Positions 41,423 to 49,022 of a DNA stretch of 64,000 nt are shown one piece after another (within the stretch, counting starts at the first letter, position 1; every line of letters begins with the position of its first letter). The notes under the pieces were generated by a model that did no database searches, was not told the DNA's origin, and was given only the letters and a program-made list of their open reading frames with translations. Origin of the DNA: JAOADN01 sp049323795 (GTDB lineage: Bacteria; Pseudomonadota; Alphaproteobacteria; Rhodobacterales; Rhodobacteraceae). Location: contig JBMOOH010000026.1 of assembly GCA_049323795.1 (NCBI GenBank), forward strand, positions 62,001 through 126,000, written 5' to 3'. The position numbers and the translations under genes were made by a program.

Positions 41423-42757
41423 TCACATCTCGTCGAGCGCCTCGACGGCCTTCTGGAGCTTGTCCTTGCTCACTTCCGTCTCGGTCACCTTGGCGGCCGC
41501 GAAGATGAAGTCCACGACCTTGTCCTCGAAGAGCGGCGCACGGAGCTGCTGCTGCATCTGCGGATTCTTCTGGACGAACTCGAAGAAGGCCCGCTCCTGC
41601 CCCGGATACTGCCGCGCCTGCGCGAGTACGGCCTGCGTCATCTCGGCGTCGGTGACCTCGATCTTCTCCTTCCGGCCCAGCTCGGCCAGCAGCAGCCCGA
41701 GGCGTACGCGCCGCTCGGCCAGCTTCTTGTGCTCCTCCGTGGTCTCGATCGACCCGTGGTCATGGCCGTGGTGGTCGGGGTTTTCCTCATGCCAGAGTTG
41801 ATGGGCAATCTGGTTCGCCTCGGCCTCGACCAGAGTCGGGGGAAGCTCGAACGACACGAGCTTGTCGAGTTCGTCGAGAAGCGCACGCTTCAGCACGGCC
41901 CGCGCCGCGCCCGAATACTCGGCCTCGAGGCGTTCGGTCACCTGCCCCTTCAGCGCATCGAGGCTCTCGGCCCCGAAGCGCTTGGCCAGGTCGTCGTCGA
42001 TCGCCGCCGCCTTCGGCTCCTTCACGGCCTTGACCGTGCACTCGAACACCGCGCCCTTCCCGGCGAGGTGCTTCGCCCCGTAAGTCTCAGGGAAGGTCAC
42101 GTTGACGTCCAGCTTGTCGCCCGCCTTGACGCCGACAAGCTGGTCCTCGAAGCCCGGAATGAACGACTTCGACCCGAGCACCAGCGGATAGTCCTCGCCC
42201 GAACCGCCCTCGAAGGCCTCGCCGGCGGCACGGCCCACGAAGTCGATCACGACCTGATCGCCCTCCCTGGCCTTGGCGCCCTTCTTGCGGTCCTCGAAGA
42301 CCTGCGCCGACTTCGCCAGGTTCTCGAGCGCCTCGGCAACCGACTTCTCGTCGGCCTTCACGACGAGCTTCTCGAGGCTGATCTTGCCCACGTCGACTTC
42401 GGGGATCTGGGGAAGCGTCTCGTAGGTCATCTCGACAACGACGTCGGCGCCTTCCTTCCAGGTCTCGCCGTTCTTCATCTCGACCTTCGGCTGCAGTGCC
42501 GGGCGGTTGCCGGTCTCCTCGAAATGCGACTGCATCGCCGCGTCGATGGCTTCCTGCATCGCATCGCCCAGGATGCGCGCGCCGAACTGCTTGCGCAGCA
42601 GCGGCAGCGGGACCTTGCCCTTGCGGAAGCCCTTGATCTCGACCTCGGGCTGCGCATCGACCAGTTTCTCGGTGACCTTCGCGTCAAGCTCGGCCGCCGT
42701 CACGGTGATCTGGTAGCTGCGCTTCAGGCCGTCTTTCAGCGTCTCAGTGACCTGCAT
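41423..42757 (-). CDS. tig: Trigger factor
   Basis: Ribosome-bound chaperone and prolyl isomerase. The 444-residue protein has the ribosome-binding N-domain (MQVTETLKDGLKRSYQITV, with the signature loop GFRKGKVPLPLLRKQFG at about 44-60), the FKBP-type middle domain (REGDQVVIDFVGRAAGEAFEGGSGEDYPLVLG) and a helical C-domain ending KLQKAVEALDEM. A short His-rich patch (HEENPDHHGHDHG) lies in the C-domain. Single gene, own terminator, tRNA-Leu just upstream on the same strand. Confidence 0.97.
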   Translation of the reverse strand: MQVTETLKDGLKRSYQITVTAAELDAKVTEKLVDAQPEVEIKGFRKGKVPLPLLRKQFGARILGDAMQEAIDAAMQSHFEETGNRPALQPKVEMKNGETWKEGADVVVEMTYETLPQIPEVDVGKISLEKLVVKADEKSVAEALENLAKSAQVFEDRKKGAKAREGDQVVIDFVGRAAGEAFEGGSGEDYPLVLGSKSFIPGFEDQLVGVKAGDKLDVNVTFPETYGAKHLAGKGAVFECTVKAVKEPKAAAIDDDLAKRFGAESLDALKGQVTERLEAEYSGAARAVLKRALLDELDKLVSFELPPTLVEAEANQIAHQLWHEENPDHHGHDHGSIETTEEHKKLAERRVRLGLLLAELGRKEKIEVTDAEMTQAVLAQARQYPGQERAFFEFVQKNPQMQQQLRAPLFEDKVVDFIFAAAKVTETEVSKDKLQKAVEALDEM

Positions 42758-42779
42758 TCCCTGTCGTCCTCTTTGCCTC

Positions 42780-42864
42780 TGGTGCGGGTGAAGGGACTTG
42801 AACCCCCACGCCTCGCGGCGCCAGAACCTAAATCTGGTGCGTCTGCCAGTTTCGCCACACCCGC
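42780..42864 (-). tRNA. tRNA-Leu (anticodon TAG)
   Basis: The 85-nt minus-strand gene begins GCGGGTGTGGCGAAACTGG and ends CACCCGC-A-CCA with an encoded CCA. The acceptor arms pair perfectly (GCGGGTG/CACCCGC). The anticodon stem CCAGA/TCTGG encloses the loop TTTAGGT, giving anticodon TAG. A long variable arm (class II) and the T-arm GGGGGTTCAAGTCCC follow. It reads CUA/CUN leucine codons. Confidence 0.97.
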
Positions 42865-42875
42865 GAATGTCGAAA

Positions 42876-42900
42876 AGGCGGCTCCCAACCGGGAACCGCC
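42876..42900 (-). terminator. Terminator-like hairpin just upstream of tRNA-Leu
   Basis: On the minus strand GGCGGTTCCC-GGTT-GGGAGCCGCC (one G-U) is followed by TTTTCG, 11 bp before the tRNA 5' end. It would stop antisense transcription coming through the Hint gene, or attenuate a longer tRNA precursor. Confidence 0.45.
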
Positions 42901-43028
42901 CCCCGAAATCGGCGCCCTTCTAGCAAGATCGAAAGGCCGATGCGAGCGGAAAAAACGACCGGAAAAGGGCACATGACCAACACCGTCCCGCCGCAATCGC
43001 GGCAAAGAATCCGGGCAGTCGGAACGGG

Positions 43029-43586
43029 ATGGCTTTCATGTCCAAGGGCACTGGTGCACACGGCCAAGACGGCGCGGTCGCGCCGGAGCGTGCCGCGGGC
43101 TCGTCCGGTCTCACCGCCGGGTGCCGCGTGATGACGCTGGACGGCGAGCTCCCGGTCGAGTTTCTGGCTCCCGGCGACCGCATCGTGACGCGCGACGGGA
43201 TGCGCCGGCTCCTGTCCGTCTCGGTCACCGCCTACACCGGCCGCGCGGTGCGCCTCGCCGAAGGCGCGCTCGGCCACAACCGCCCCGAGACCGGCCTCAC
43301 CCTCCCCGCCGGGACGCGCATCCGCCTGCGCGACTGGCGCGCCAGGGCGATGTTCGGCACGGCCGAGGGCGATGCCCCCGTCGCCCGCCTTTTCGACGGC
43401 CAATACGTCACCGAAACCGAGGTCCGCGGGATGCGCGTCTACGATCTCGTCTTCGACACGCCCCAGGTCATCTATGCCGAAGGGCTCGAGATCGCCTGCG
43501 GGGCCGCTCCCGGCAGCGCCGACGCCGCCGCGGAAGCCCGTCCCGCCGCCTTCCAGGCCGGGAGCCGCCACGCCGCCCGCGCCTGA
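43029..43586 (+). CDS. Hint (hedgehog/intein) domain protein
   Basis: A 185-residue protein whose centre is a Hint domain. It starts MAFMSKGTGAHGQDG, then the domain opens at GLTAGCRVMTLDGELPVEFLAPGDRIVTRDGMRRL, with the cysteine in place of the splice-site residue, and goes on to ETEVRGMRVYDLVFDTPQVIYAEGLEIAC. The usual large N-terminal partner of such Hint_2 proteins is missing; only about 30 residues precede it. Function unknown; many Rhodobacteraceae encode several such proteins. An alternative start is ATG 43038. It converges with nnrE/nnrD, stops one base apart. Confidence 0.8.
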   Translation: MAFMSKGTGAHGQDGAVAPERAAGSSGLTAGCRVMTLDGELPVEFLAPGDRIVTRDGMRRLLSVSVTAYTGRAVRLAEGALGHNRPETGLTLPAGTRIRLRDWRARAMFGTAEGDAPVARLFDGQYVTETEVRGMRVYDLVFDTPQVIYAEGLEIACGAAPGSADAAAEARPAAFQAGSRHAARA

Positions 43587-43587
43587 G

Positions 43588-45342
43588 TCACAGCCCGAGC
43601 GACCGGAACACCTTCGGCAGTTCCTCCGGCAGATCCTCGGCGATCAGCCCGGGCCCGAAGCTGCGGGCGCATTCCACATGCAGCCAGGCCGCCGTCTCGG
43701 CCGCCTGCATCGGCGCGAAGCCCCGCGCCAGCAGCCCCGCGATGAACCCCGCGAGCACGTCCCCCGACCCGGCGGAGGCCAGCCACGGCGCGGCGCGCTC
43801 GTAGGCCGCGGAGTTGATGCTGCAGCGCCCCGACGGATCGGCGATCACCGTATCCGCCCCCTTGCAGAGCACCACGCACCCGGCGCGGGCGGCAGCCTCG
43901 CGCGTCGCGTCCACCTTGGAATAGGCCGGGCCCTTCGTGGCGGGCGCGGCGAGCTTCTCCGCGATGTCGGGGAACAGCCGCCCGAACTCGCCCGCATGGG
44001 GGGTGAGCACGCATCGGTCGTGCAGTGCAGCGAAGAGGGCGGGATCGAGGGAGAGGATCGTCAGCGCATCCGCGTCGAGCACGACGAACCGTTGCCCTTG
44101 CGCAACCCGCCCCGGACTTGATCCGGAGCCTCGCTCCCCTCCCGCACTGCCGCCCGACGAGAGACCCCGGGTCAAGCCCGGGGCGGGGTCGCCATTCACC
44201 CCCAGCGCCGCCGCCACCAGCCCCCGCGCCCGCTCGTCGAGCCCCATCCCCGGCCCGAGACAAAGCGCACTGATCCGCTCGTCCTTGAGCGCCTCCGCCA
44301 GCGCCGCCCCGTCCCCCACCTCGCGCAGCAGCACCGCGTCCAGCTGCGCGGCGTGCTCCGCCAGCGCCTCCCGCGGCGCCCCCACCGTCACCAGCCCCGC
44401 TCCGACCCTGAGCGTCCCCCGCGCGGCAAGGCGGGCGGCCCCGGTGCGGCCGGCGGGACCGGAGAGGACGAGGGCGTGGCCGTGGGCGTATTTGTGCTCG
44501 TAGCTCAGCTTCCCTAGGCGCCAGTTCAGAGGGGCTGCAAGTTCCGCAATCGGAGAGCGGCTGTTGTAGAGGGGGCCATCCTCTTCATGCTCGATCCCCA
44601 ATGAGACGACGCGCAGCGTGCCGCTGAAGCCCGGCCCGTTCAGAAGATGGTGGCCGATCTTCGGCCGCTCGAATGTGACCGTCATGTCCGCGCCCGGTCG
44701 CCGCTGGACGAACCGCTGCACCCATTCCGGCTCCTCGAACAGGACAACACCGCTGTCGGCACAAATCCCCGAGGGTGTGTCCACCGCGACGACGCGAGGC
44801 GGGTCCATCCACTGACTCATGATCGAGACCATCCCGAGCGCGTCGCGCGCCTCTTCGTCCAGGAGCCGGGTAAGACCGGTGCCGAACAGAGCATCAACGA
44901 CGAGCGCGCAGGGATTGGGAAAGTCGTCCTTGAATTCGGCGAGGCGGCGCACCTCCCCCATCCCCCGCCACCGCTCACAGTTCACCTTCGCATCCGGCGG
45001 CAGCTTCCCGGCATCCCCGTACAGGAACACCTCCACCTCCCACCCGCGCTCCTTCAGGAGCCGCGCCACCACGAACCCGTCGCCGCCGTTGTTGCCCGGC
45101 CCGCAGAGCACGACCGCCCGCCGCGCCTGCGCATTTTCGGTCTCCAAATATCCCGGAGGGGTCCGGGGAGGCAGCGCCTCCCCGGCGTCTCCGCCTGGAC
45201 CCGCCAGTTCCGGCCATTCCGCAAGGATCGCCTCGACGACGCCCCGTCCGGCCCGCTCCATGAGCTCGAGCCCGGTCACCGCGCCGCTGTCGATCGCCGC
45301 CTGTTCGATCGCCCGCATCTGGGCCGCCGTCAGCAGTTCCAT
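43588..45342 (-). CDS. Bifunctional NAD(P)HX epimerase / ADP-dependent NAD(P)HX dehydratase
   Basis: Repairs hydrated NADH and NADPH. In this 584-residue fusion the N-terminal half is the epimerase (MELLTAAQMRAIEQAAIDSGAVTG, VVLCGPGNNGGDGFVVARLLKERG, VDTPSGICADSG). The C-terminal half is the ribokinase-like dehydratase (KYAHGHALVLSGPAGRTGAARLAARG, LGPGMGLDERARG, LDADALTIL, LTPHAGEFGRLFPD, ASAGSGDVLAGFIAGLL). Two stretches are alien: about residues 50-75 (EALPPRTPPGYLETENAQA) and about 390-420 (PGLTRGLSSGGSAGGERGSG). Both are encoded by palindromic repeat DNA inserted in frame. ATG 45342 was chosen from the family start. Confidence 0.92.
   Translation of the reverse strand: MELLTAAQMRAIEQAAIDSGAVTGLELMERAGRGVVEAILAEWPELAGPGGDAGEALPPRTPPGYLETENAQARRAVVLCGPGNNGGDGFVVARLLKERGWEVEVFLYGDAGKLPPDAKVNCERWRGMGEVRRLAEFKDDFPNPCALVVDALFGTGLTRLLDEEARDALGMVSIMSQWMDPPRVVAVDTPSGICADSGVVLFEEPEWVQRFVQRRPGADMTVTFERPKIGHHLLNGPGFSGTLRVVSLGIEHEEDGPLYNSRSPIAELAAPLNWRLGKLSYEHKYAHGHALVLSGPAGRTGAARLAARGTLRVGAGLVTVGAPREALAEHAAQLDAVLLREVGDGAALAEALKDERISALCLGPGMGLDERARGLVAAALGVNGDPAPGLTRGLSSGGSAGGERGSGSSPGRVAQGQRFVVLDADALTILSLDPALFAALHDRCVLTPHAGEFGRLFPDIAEKLAAPATKGPAYSKVDATREAAARAGCVVLCKGADTVIADPSGRCSINSAAYERAAPWLASAGSGDVLAGFIAGLLARGFAPMQAAETAAWLHVECARSFGPGLIAEDLPEELPKVFRSLGL
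44109..44190. repeat. Palindromic repeat inserted in the dehydratase part of nnrE/nnrD
   Basis: Two linked palindromes, CCGGACTTGATCCGG (44112-44126) and CCCCGGGTCAAGCCCGGGG (44165-44183), about 40 bp apart and related to each other. They encode a Gly/Ser-rich insert (GLTRGLSSGGSAGGERGSG) absent from other family members as I know them. The reading frame is kept. Confidence 0.7.
45146..45185. repeat. Palindromic repeat inserted in the epimerase part of nnrE/nnrD
   Basis: AAATATCCCGGAGGGGTCC followed by the stem GGGGAGGC-AGC-GCCTCCCC. It is plainly the same family as the element between fabD and fabG (36171-36209). It encodes EALPPRTPPGYLETEN within the protein just before the VVLCGPGNNGGDG nucleotide motif. 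Confidence 0.75.
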
Positions 45343-45384
45343 CGCCCGCTCTCCCCGCTTTTCACAAAACGCCCAAGGGAGGGG

Positions 45385-45403
45385 CTGATTGCACAAAAAT
45401 CAG
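45385..45403. promoter_or_regulatory. Inverted repeat upstream of glnB and nnrE/nnrD
   Basis: CTGATT-GCACAAA-AATCAG, a perfect 6-bp inverted repeat in the 195-bp divergent gap. Could regulate either gene. It does not match the NtrC consensus well. Confidence 0.3.
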
Positions 45404-45537
45404 GCATGACCCCGCGAATCCCCCGGACAGCCTGCCGCAGCCCGACCCTAGCCGATTGTGGCCCCGCCGCAGAAGTGGTCAGACGGCCCGGACCGCATCG
45501 CGGGGCGGCAGAGTCGCGCGGACGGACGGGGGGGCGC

Positions 45538-45876
45538 ATGAAGAAGATCGAGGCGATCATCAAGCCGTTCAAGCTCGACGAGGTGAAGGAAGCCCTCCAG
45601 GAAGCAGGCGTTCAGGGTCTCTCCGTGATCGAGGTCAAGGGCTTCGGCCGCCAGAAGGGCCACACGGAACTCTACCGCGGCGCCGAATACGTGGTGGATT
45701 TCCTGCCCAAGGTGAAGATCGAGGTCGTCCTGCCCGACGAGCAGGTCGAAGGCGCAATCGAGGCGATCATCGCGGCGGCCCGCACCGACAAGATCGGCGA
45801 CGGCAAGATCTTCGTGTCGTCCGTCGAACAGGCGATCCGCATCCGCACGGGGGAATCCGGCGACGACGCGCTCTGA
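45538..45876 (+). CDS. glnB: Nitrogen regulatory protein P-II
   Basis: Trimeric sensor of 2-oxoglutarate and energy that steers glutamine synthetase adenylylation and NtrBC. The 112-residue protein starts MKKIEAIIKPFKLDEVKEAL. It carries the uridylylation tyrosine Y51 in the T-loop (GHTELYRGAEYVVDFLPK) and the C-terminal GDGKIFVSSVEQAIRIRTGE. ATG 45538 follows GGACGGGGGG. It forms the classic glnB-glnA operon with a 71-bp gap. Confidence 0.97.
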   Translation: MKKIEAIIKPFKLDEVKEALQEAGVQGLSVIEVKGFGRQKGHTELYRGAEYVVDFLPKVKIEVVLPDEQVEGAIEAIIAAARTDKIGDGKIFVSSVEQAIRIRTGESGDDAL

Positions 45877-45947
45877 CGCCGCCGAGAGAGTGCAAGGGGG
45901 GCGCGAAGCCCCGCAGACGACACGCCAGGCACAAGGGAAGTGTTGAG

Positions 45948-47354
45948 ATGAACAAGAAAGACGTCTTGAAACTGATGAAGGACGAGGAGGTCGCCTATGT
46001 CGACATCCGCTTCACCGACCCGAGGGGCAAGCTTCAGCACGTGACGCTGATCGCCGACCTCGTGGACGAGGACTTCTTCGACGAAGGCTTCATGTTCGAC
46101 GGCTCGTCGATCGCCGGCTGGAAGTCGATCGACCAGTCCGACATGAAGCTGATCCCCGATGCCTCGTCGGCCTACATCGACCCGTTCTATGCGGAAAAGA
46201 CGCTCAACATCCACTGCAACGTGGTCGAGCCCGACACCAACGAACCCTACTCGCGCTGCCCGCGCCAGACCGCAATCAAGGCCGAAGCCTTCCTCAGGGC
46301 GAGCGGGATCGGCGACGCGGCCTATTTCGGGCCGGAAGCCGAATTCTTCATCTTCGACGACGTCCGCTACTCGGTCACGCCCCGCAAGGTGGCCTACGAG
46401 ATCGACGCCGACGCCGCCGCCTGGAACACCGACAGCGAATACCAGGGCGGCAACCTCGCCCATCGTCCGGGCCACAAGGGCGGCTACTTCCCGGTGAACC
46501 CGATGGACGAGGCGCAGGACCTGCGCGGCGAAATGCTGTCCACGATGAAGCGGATCGGCATGAAGGTGGACAAGCACCACCACGAGGTCGCGACCTGCCA
46601 GCACGAACTCGGGCTGATCTTCGGGACGCTGACCGCCCAGGCCGACAACATCCAGAAGTACAAGTACGTCATCCACAACGTCGCGGCCGCCTACGGCAAG
46701 ACCGTGACCTTCATGCCGAAGCCGATGAAGGGCGACAACGGCTCGGGGATGCATGTCAACATGTCGATCTGGAAGGGCGGCAAGCCCCTCTTCGCGGGCG
46801 ACAAATACGCCGACCTCAGCCAGGAGGCGCTGTGGTTCATCGGCGGCATCCTCAAGCACGCCAAGGCGCTCAATGCGCTGACCAACCCCGGCACCAACAG
46901 CTACAAGCGCCTGATCCCGGGCTTCGAGGCCCCGGTCCTGCGCGCCTATTCGGCCCGCAACCGGTCGGGTTGCGTGCGGATTCCGTGGACCGAAAGCCCG
47001 AAGGCCAAGCGTGTCGAGGCCCGGTTCCCCGATCCGTCGGCGAACCCCTATCTGGCGTTCTCGGCGCTCCTGATGGCCGGCATCGACGGCATCAAGAACA
47101 AGATCGACCCCGGACCCGCCTCGGACAAGGACCTCTACGACCTGCCGCCCGAGGAACTGGCCGAAATCCCGACCGTCTGCGGCAGCTTGCGCGAGGCACT
47201 CGAGGAGATGGAGAAGGACCACGACTTCCTGCTCGCGGGCGACGTCTTCACCAGGGACCAGCTCGAGGGCTACATGGCGCTGAAGTGGGAAGAGGTCTAC
47301 GCCTACGAACACACGCCGCACCCGGTCGAGTATCAGATGTATTATTCCTGCTGA
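45948..47354 (+). CDS. glnA: Glutamine synthetase, type I
   Basis: Makes glutamine from glutamate, ammonia and ATP. The 468-residue protein has the beta-grasp MFDGSSIAGWKSIDQSDM, FGPEAEFFIFD, the ATP motif KPMKGDNGSGMHVNMS, NRSGCVRIPW, and the adenylylation site Y397 in KDLYDLPPEE, exactly at the GSI-beta position. It is therefore feedback-controlled through GlnE and the P-II protein encoded just upstream. A terminator follows 46 bp after the stop. Confidence 0.98.
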   Translation: MNKKDVLKLMKDEEVAYVDIRFTDPRGKLQHVTLIADLVDEDFFDEGFMFDGSSIAGWKSIDQSDMKLIPDASSAYIDPFYAEKTLNIHCNVVEPDTNEPYSRCPRQTAIKAEAFLRASGIGDAAYFGPEAEFFIFDDVRYSVTPRKVAYEIDADAAAWNTDSEYQGGNLAHRPGHKGGYFPVNPMDEAQDLRGEMLSTMKRIGMKVDKHHHEVATCQHELGLIFGTLTAQADNIQKYKYVIHNVAAAYGKTVTFMPKPMKGDNGSGMHVNMSIWKGGKPLFAGDKYADLSQEALWFIGGILKHAKALNALTNPGTNSYKRLIPGFEAPVLRAYSARNRSGCVRIPWTESPKAKRVEARFPDPSANPYLAFSALLMAGIDGIKNKIDPGPASDKDLYDLPPEELAEIPTVCGSLREALEEMEKDHDFLLAGDVFTRDQLEGYMALKWEEVYAYEHTPHPVEYQMYYSC

Positions 47355-47400
47355 GGGGGCGGCGGGGCGAACCCCGCGCCACCGGCGGATGGACAGGGAT

Positions 47401-47423
47401 AGGGCGCCTCCGGGCGCCCTTTT
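47401..47423 (+). terminator. Rho-independent terminator of glnBA
   Basis: AGGGCGCC-TCCG-GGCGCCCT followed by TTTTC-type end (GCCCTTTTCG), a tight 8-bp stem with a 4-nt loop. Confidence 0.85.
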
Positions 47424-47777
47424 CGCTTGGTGTCCTTTGGCCGAACCCCGCCCCGCGGGCGCGAGAGCCGGCCGCCCGCGCCGCCCCTCGTCCTCGACCT
47501 CCACCCGGCAGAGCGACGGGAATGTCACCCTCGCCTGCCGGGCGCAGGGTCCGGCAAGCGCCCGGCACTGCCGCAGGCACCGGACGCGCCGCCCCGCGAT
47601 GCCAGGCCCACCGCTTTCATCCGGCGCCGTCCAAGCTTCTGCGGATGCCACCAATTATGTCCCCCCTCAGCCGCAATTCGGCCTGAAACGCGGGCAATTG
47701 TTCCCGTGCCGGAGACCGACTCCCCTGCCGGGACGGGCGCCGGACGTGGTCTGCCAGCACGAGTCGGAGGTCAGGGG
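47424..47777. other. Non-coding stretch between glnA terminator and the unknown gene
   Basis: About 350 bp without a convincing gene; open frames here are GC artefacts. An AT-richer patch (CAATTATG, GGGCAATTGTTCCC near 47652-47706) probably holds the promoter of the next gene. GGGCAATTGTTCCC is a near palindrome. Confidence 0.45.
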
Positions 47778-48695
47778 ATGGGTCAGTCGGGTCAGCGGAC
47801 GGTCGAAGCCGTCCTGCTCTATGCGCGCGCGACGGACGCGACGCTGCCTGAGTTCATCGTCGCCCTGAACGACACGCTCCGGCCGCCCGAACGGCATCAT
47901 TTCACCGTCTCGACCGGCATGACGCTCGACCTTGCCATGGCGACGGACGGAACGCGGTCGCTTTCCGTCGCACTGACCAATCGTCCGCTCGCGGGCGAAC
48001 GGCTCGCCGAGGCGCTGACCGCCCGCTACGCCTCGCTGCGCGCCCACGACTATGACGAGGCGGCGGCGCGCCACCGGGCCACCGTGACCCTCTCGGCCAC
48101 CTCGCCCGCAGGCCTTGCCGATGCCGTCCTCGTCCTCCACCACGGCATCGCCGCCATGATGGCGCTCGAGACTCCCGAGGCGGTTCTCTGGCTCCAGACC
48201 GGAACGATCTTCGTACCCGCGGAGATCCCCCCGCTCGACGGGCTCGGCTTCCCGGTCTCGCTCGTCACGCGGCCCGACTTCCGCACCGCGACGCCCGACG
48301 CGCGCGGCCGCCGCCGCATCAGCCTGGTGTCGCGCCATTCCGAGGAGTGGTTCGGCAAGCCCATCGTGGTCGAACCGACCGCCCTTCCCCTGCCCGAGGT
48401 CCTCTCGGTCATCGACCTCTTCATCCTGCGCAAGATCGCGGGCGAGGACCTTCTGGAAGGCGACCGCCGCTTCGCCTTCCCCGGCGGGATCGAGGTATCG
48501 GTCCGCCACCGCGCTCCAGCGGGCCTCTTCCGTCACGGCCATATCGAGCTTGTCCTCCGCCCGACCCGCGAAGGCCCGCAGGACATCCGCCCGCCGGCCG
48601 CCCAGCCCTACGGTTTCAAGTCCGTGCGCTCCGCCTCGCCCACGCTCGCGCAGCCCGGCGGACCGAAATCCCCCCGCCTGCGCGACGGGACCTGA
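47778..48695 (+). CDS. Cytosolic protein of unknown function
   Basis: A 305-residue soluble protein starting MGQSGQRTVEAVLLYARATDATLPEFIVALNDTL, with FTVSTGMTLDLAMATDGTRSLSVAL, a helical DAVLVLHHGIAAMMAL, then AVLWLQTGTIFVPAEIPPLDG and a C-terminal tail rich in Pro, Arg and Ser. No signal peptide, membrane segment or catalytic motif is recognised. The ATG follows GTCAGGGG. The alternating pattern suggests an alpha/beta domain of about 250 residues. The neighbourhood (glnA, dddP) gives no functional clue. Confidence 0.75.
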   Translation: MGQSGQRTVEAVLLYARATDATLPEFIVALNDTLRPPERHHFTVSTGMTLDLAMATDGTRSLSVALTNRPLAGERLAEALTARYASLRAHDYDEAAARHRATVTLSATSPAGLADAVLVLHHGIAAMMALETPEAVLWLQTGTIFVPAEIPPLDGLGFPVSLVTRPDFRTATPDARGRRRISLVSRHSEEWFGKPIVVEPTALPLPEVLSVIDLFILRKIAGEDLLEGDRRFAFPGGIEVSVRHRAPAGLFRHGHIELVLRPTREGPQDIRPPAAQPYGFKSVRSASPTLAQPGGPKSPRLRDGT

Positions 48696-49022
48696 CGCGC
48701 CCACAACGCGGCTCCTCATGCGGCGCTGTGGACCCGGATCGGCATCGTCCACCCACAACCAGTCGCCCGCCAGAGCGGCTGCCCCCCGGCAGACGCCGCG
48801 TGACCGTCGGCCCAGGGGGGGCGGAGGGAAGCGAGGCGTGGAGGACGGGTACATCGGGCGCGTCTCGGGGGCATGGCGCGCCGCAGCGGCCGCCAGTGCC
48901 ACCCGCTCTGCCCGCCGCCCCCCACGGCGCAGGGCCGTCCCCCGTTTCCGACACGGGGCCGTCGCCGCCGGACAAGCCCGAGGACCCCGTCCGCCCGACC
49001 CTGTCCCGGCCGGGAGAGCGCC
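48696..49022. other. Non-coding stretch upstream of dddP
   Basis: About 330 bp with no supported gene on either strand. Presumably the dddP promoter and leader. I see no clear -35/-10 pair or operator palindrome. Confidence 0.45.

Noticed and set aside
45343..45537. NtrC or sigma-54 site upstream of glnB
   Set aside because: The GCAC...GGCA sequence near 45391 is too far from the NtrC consensus, and no GG-N10-GC -24/-12 element could be placed with confidence.
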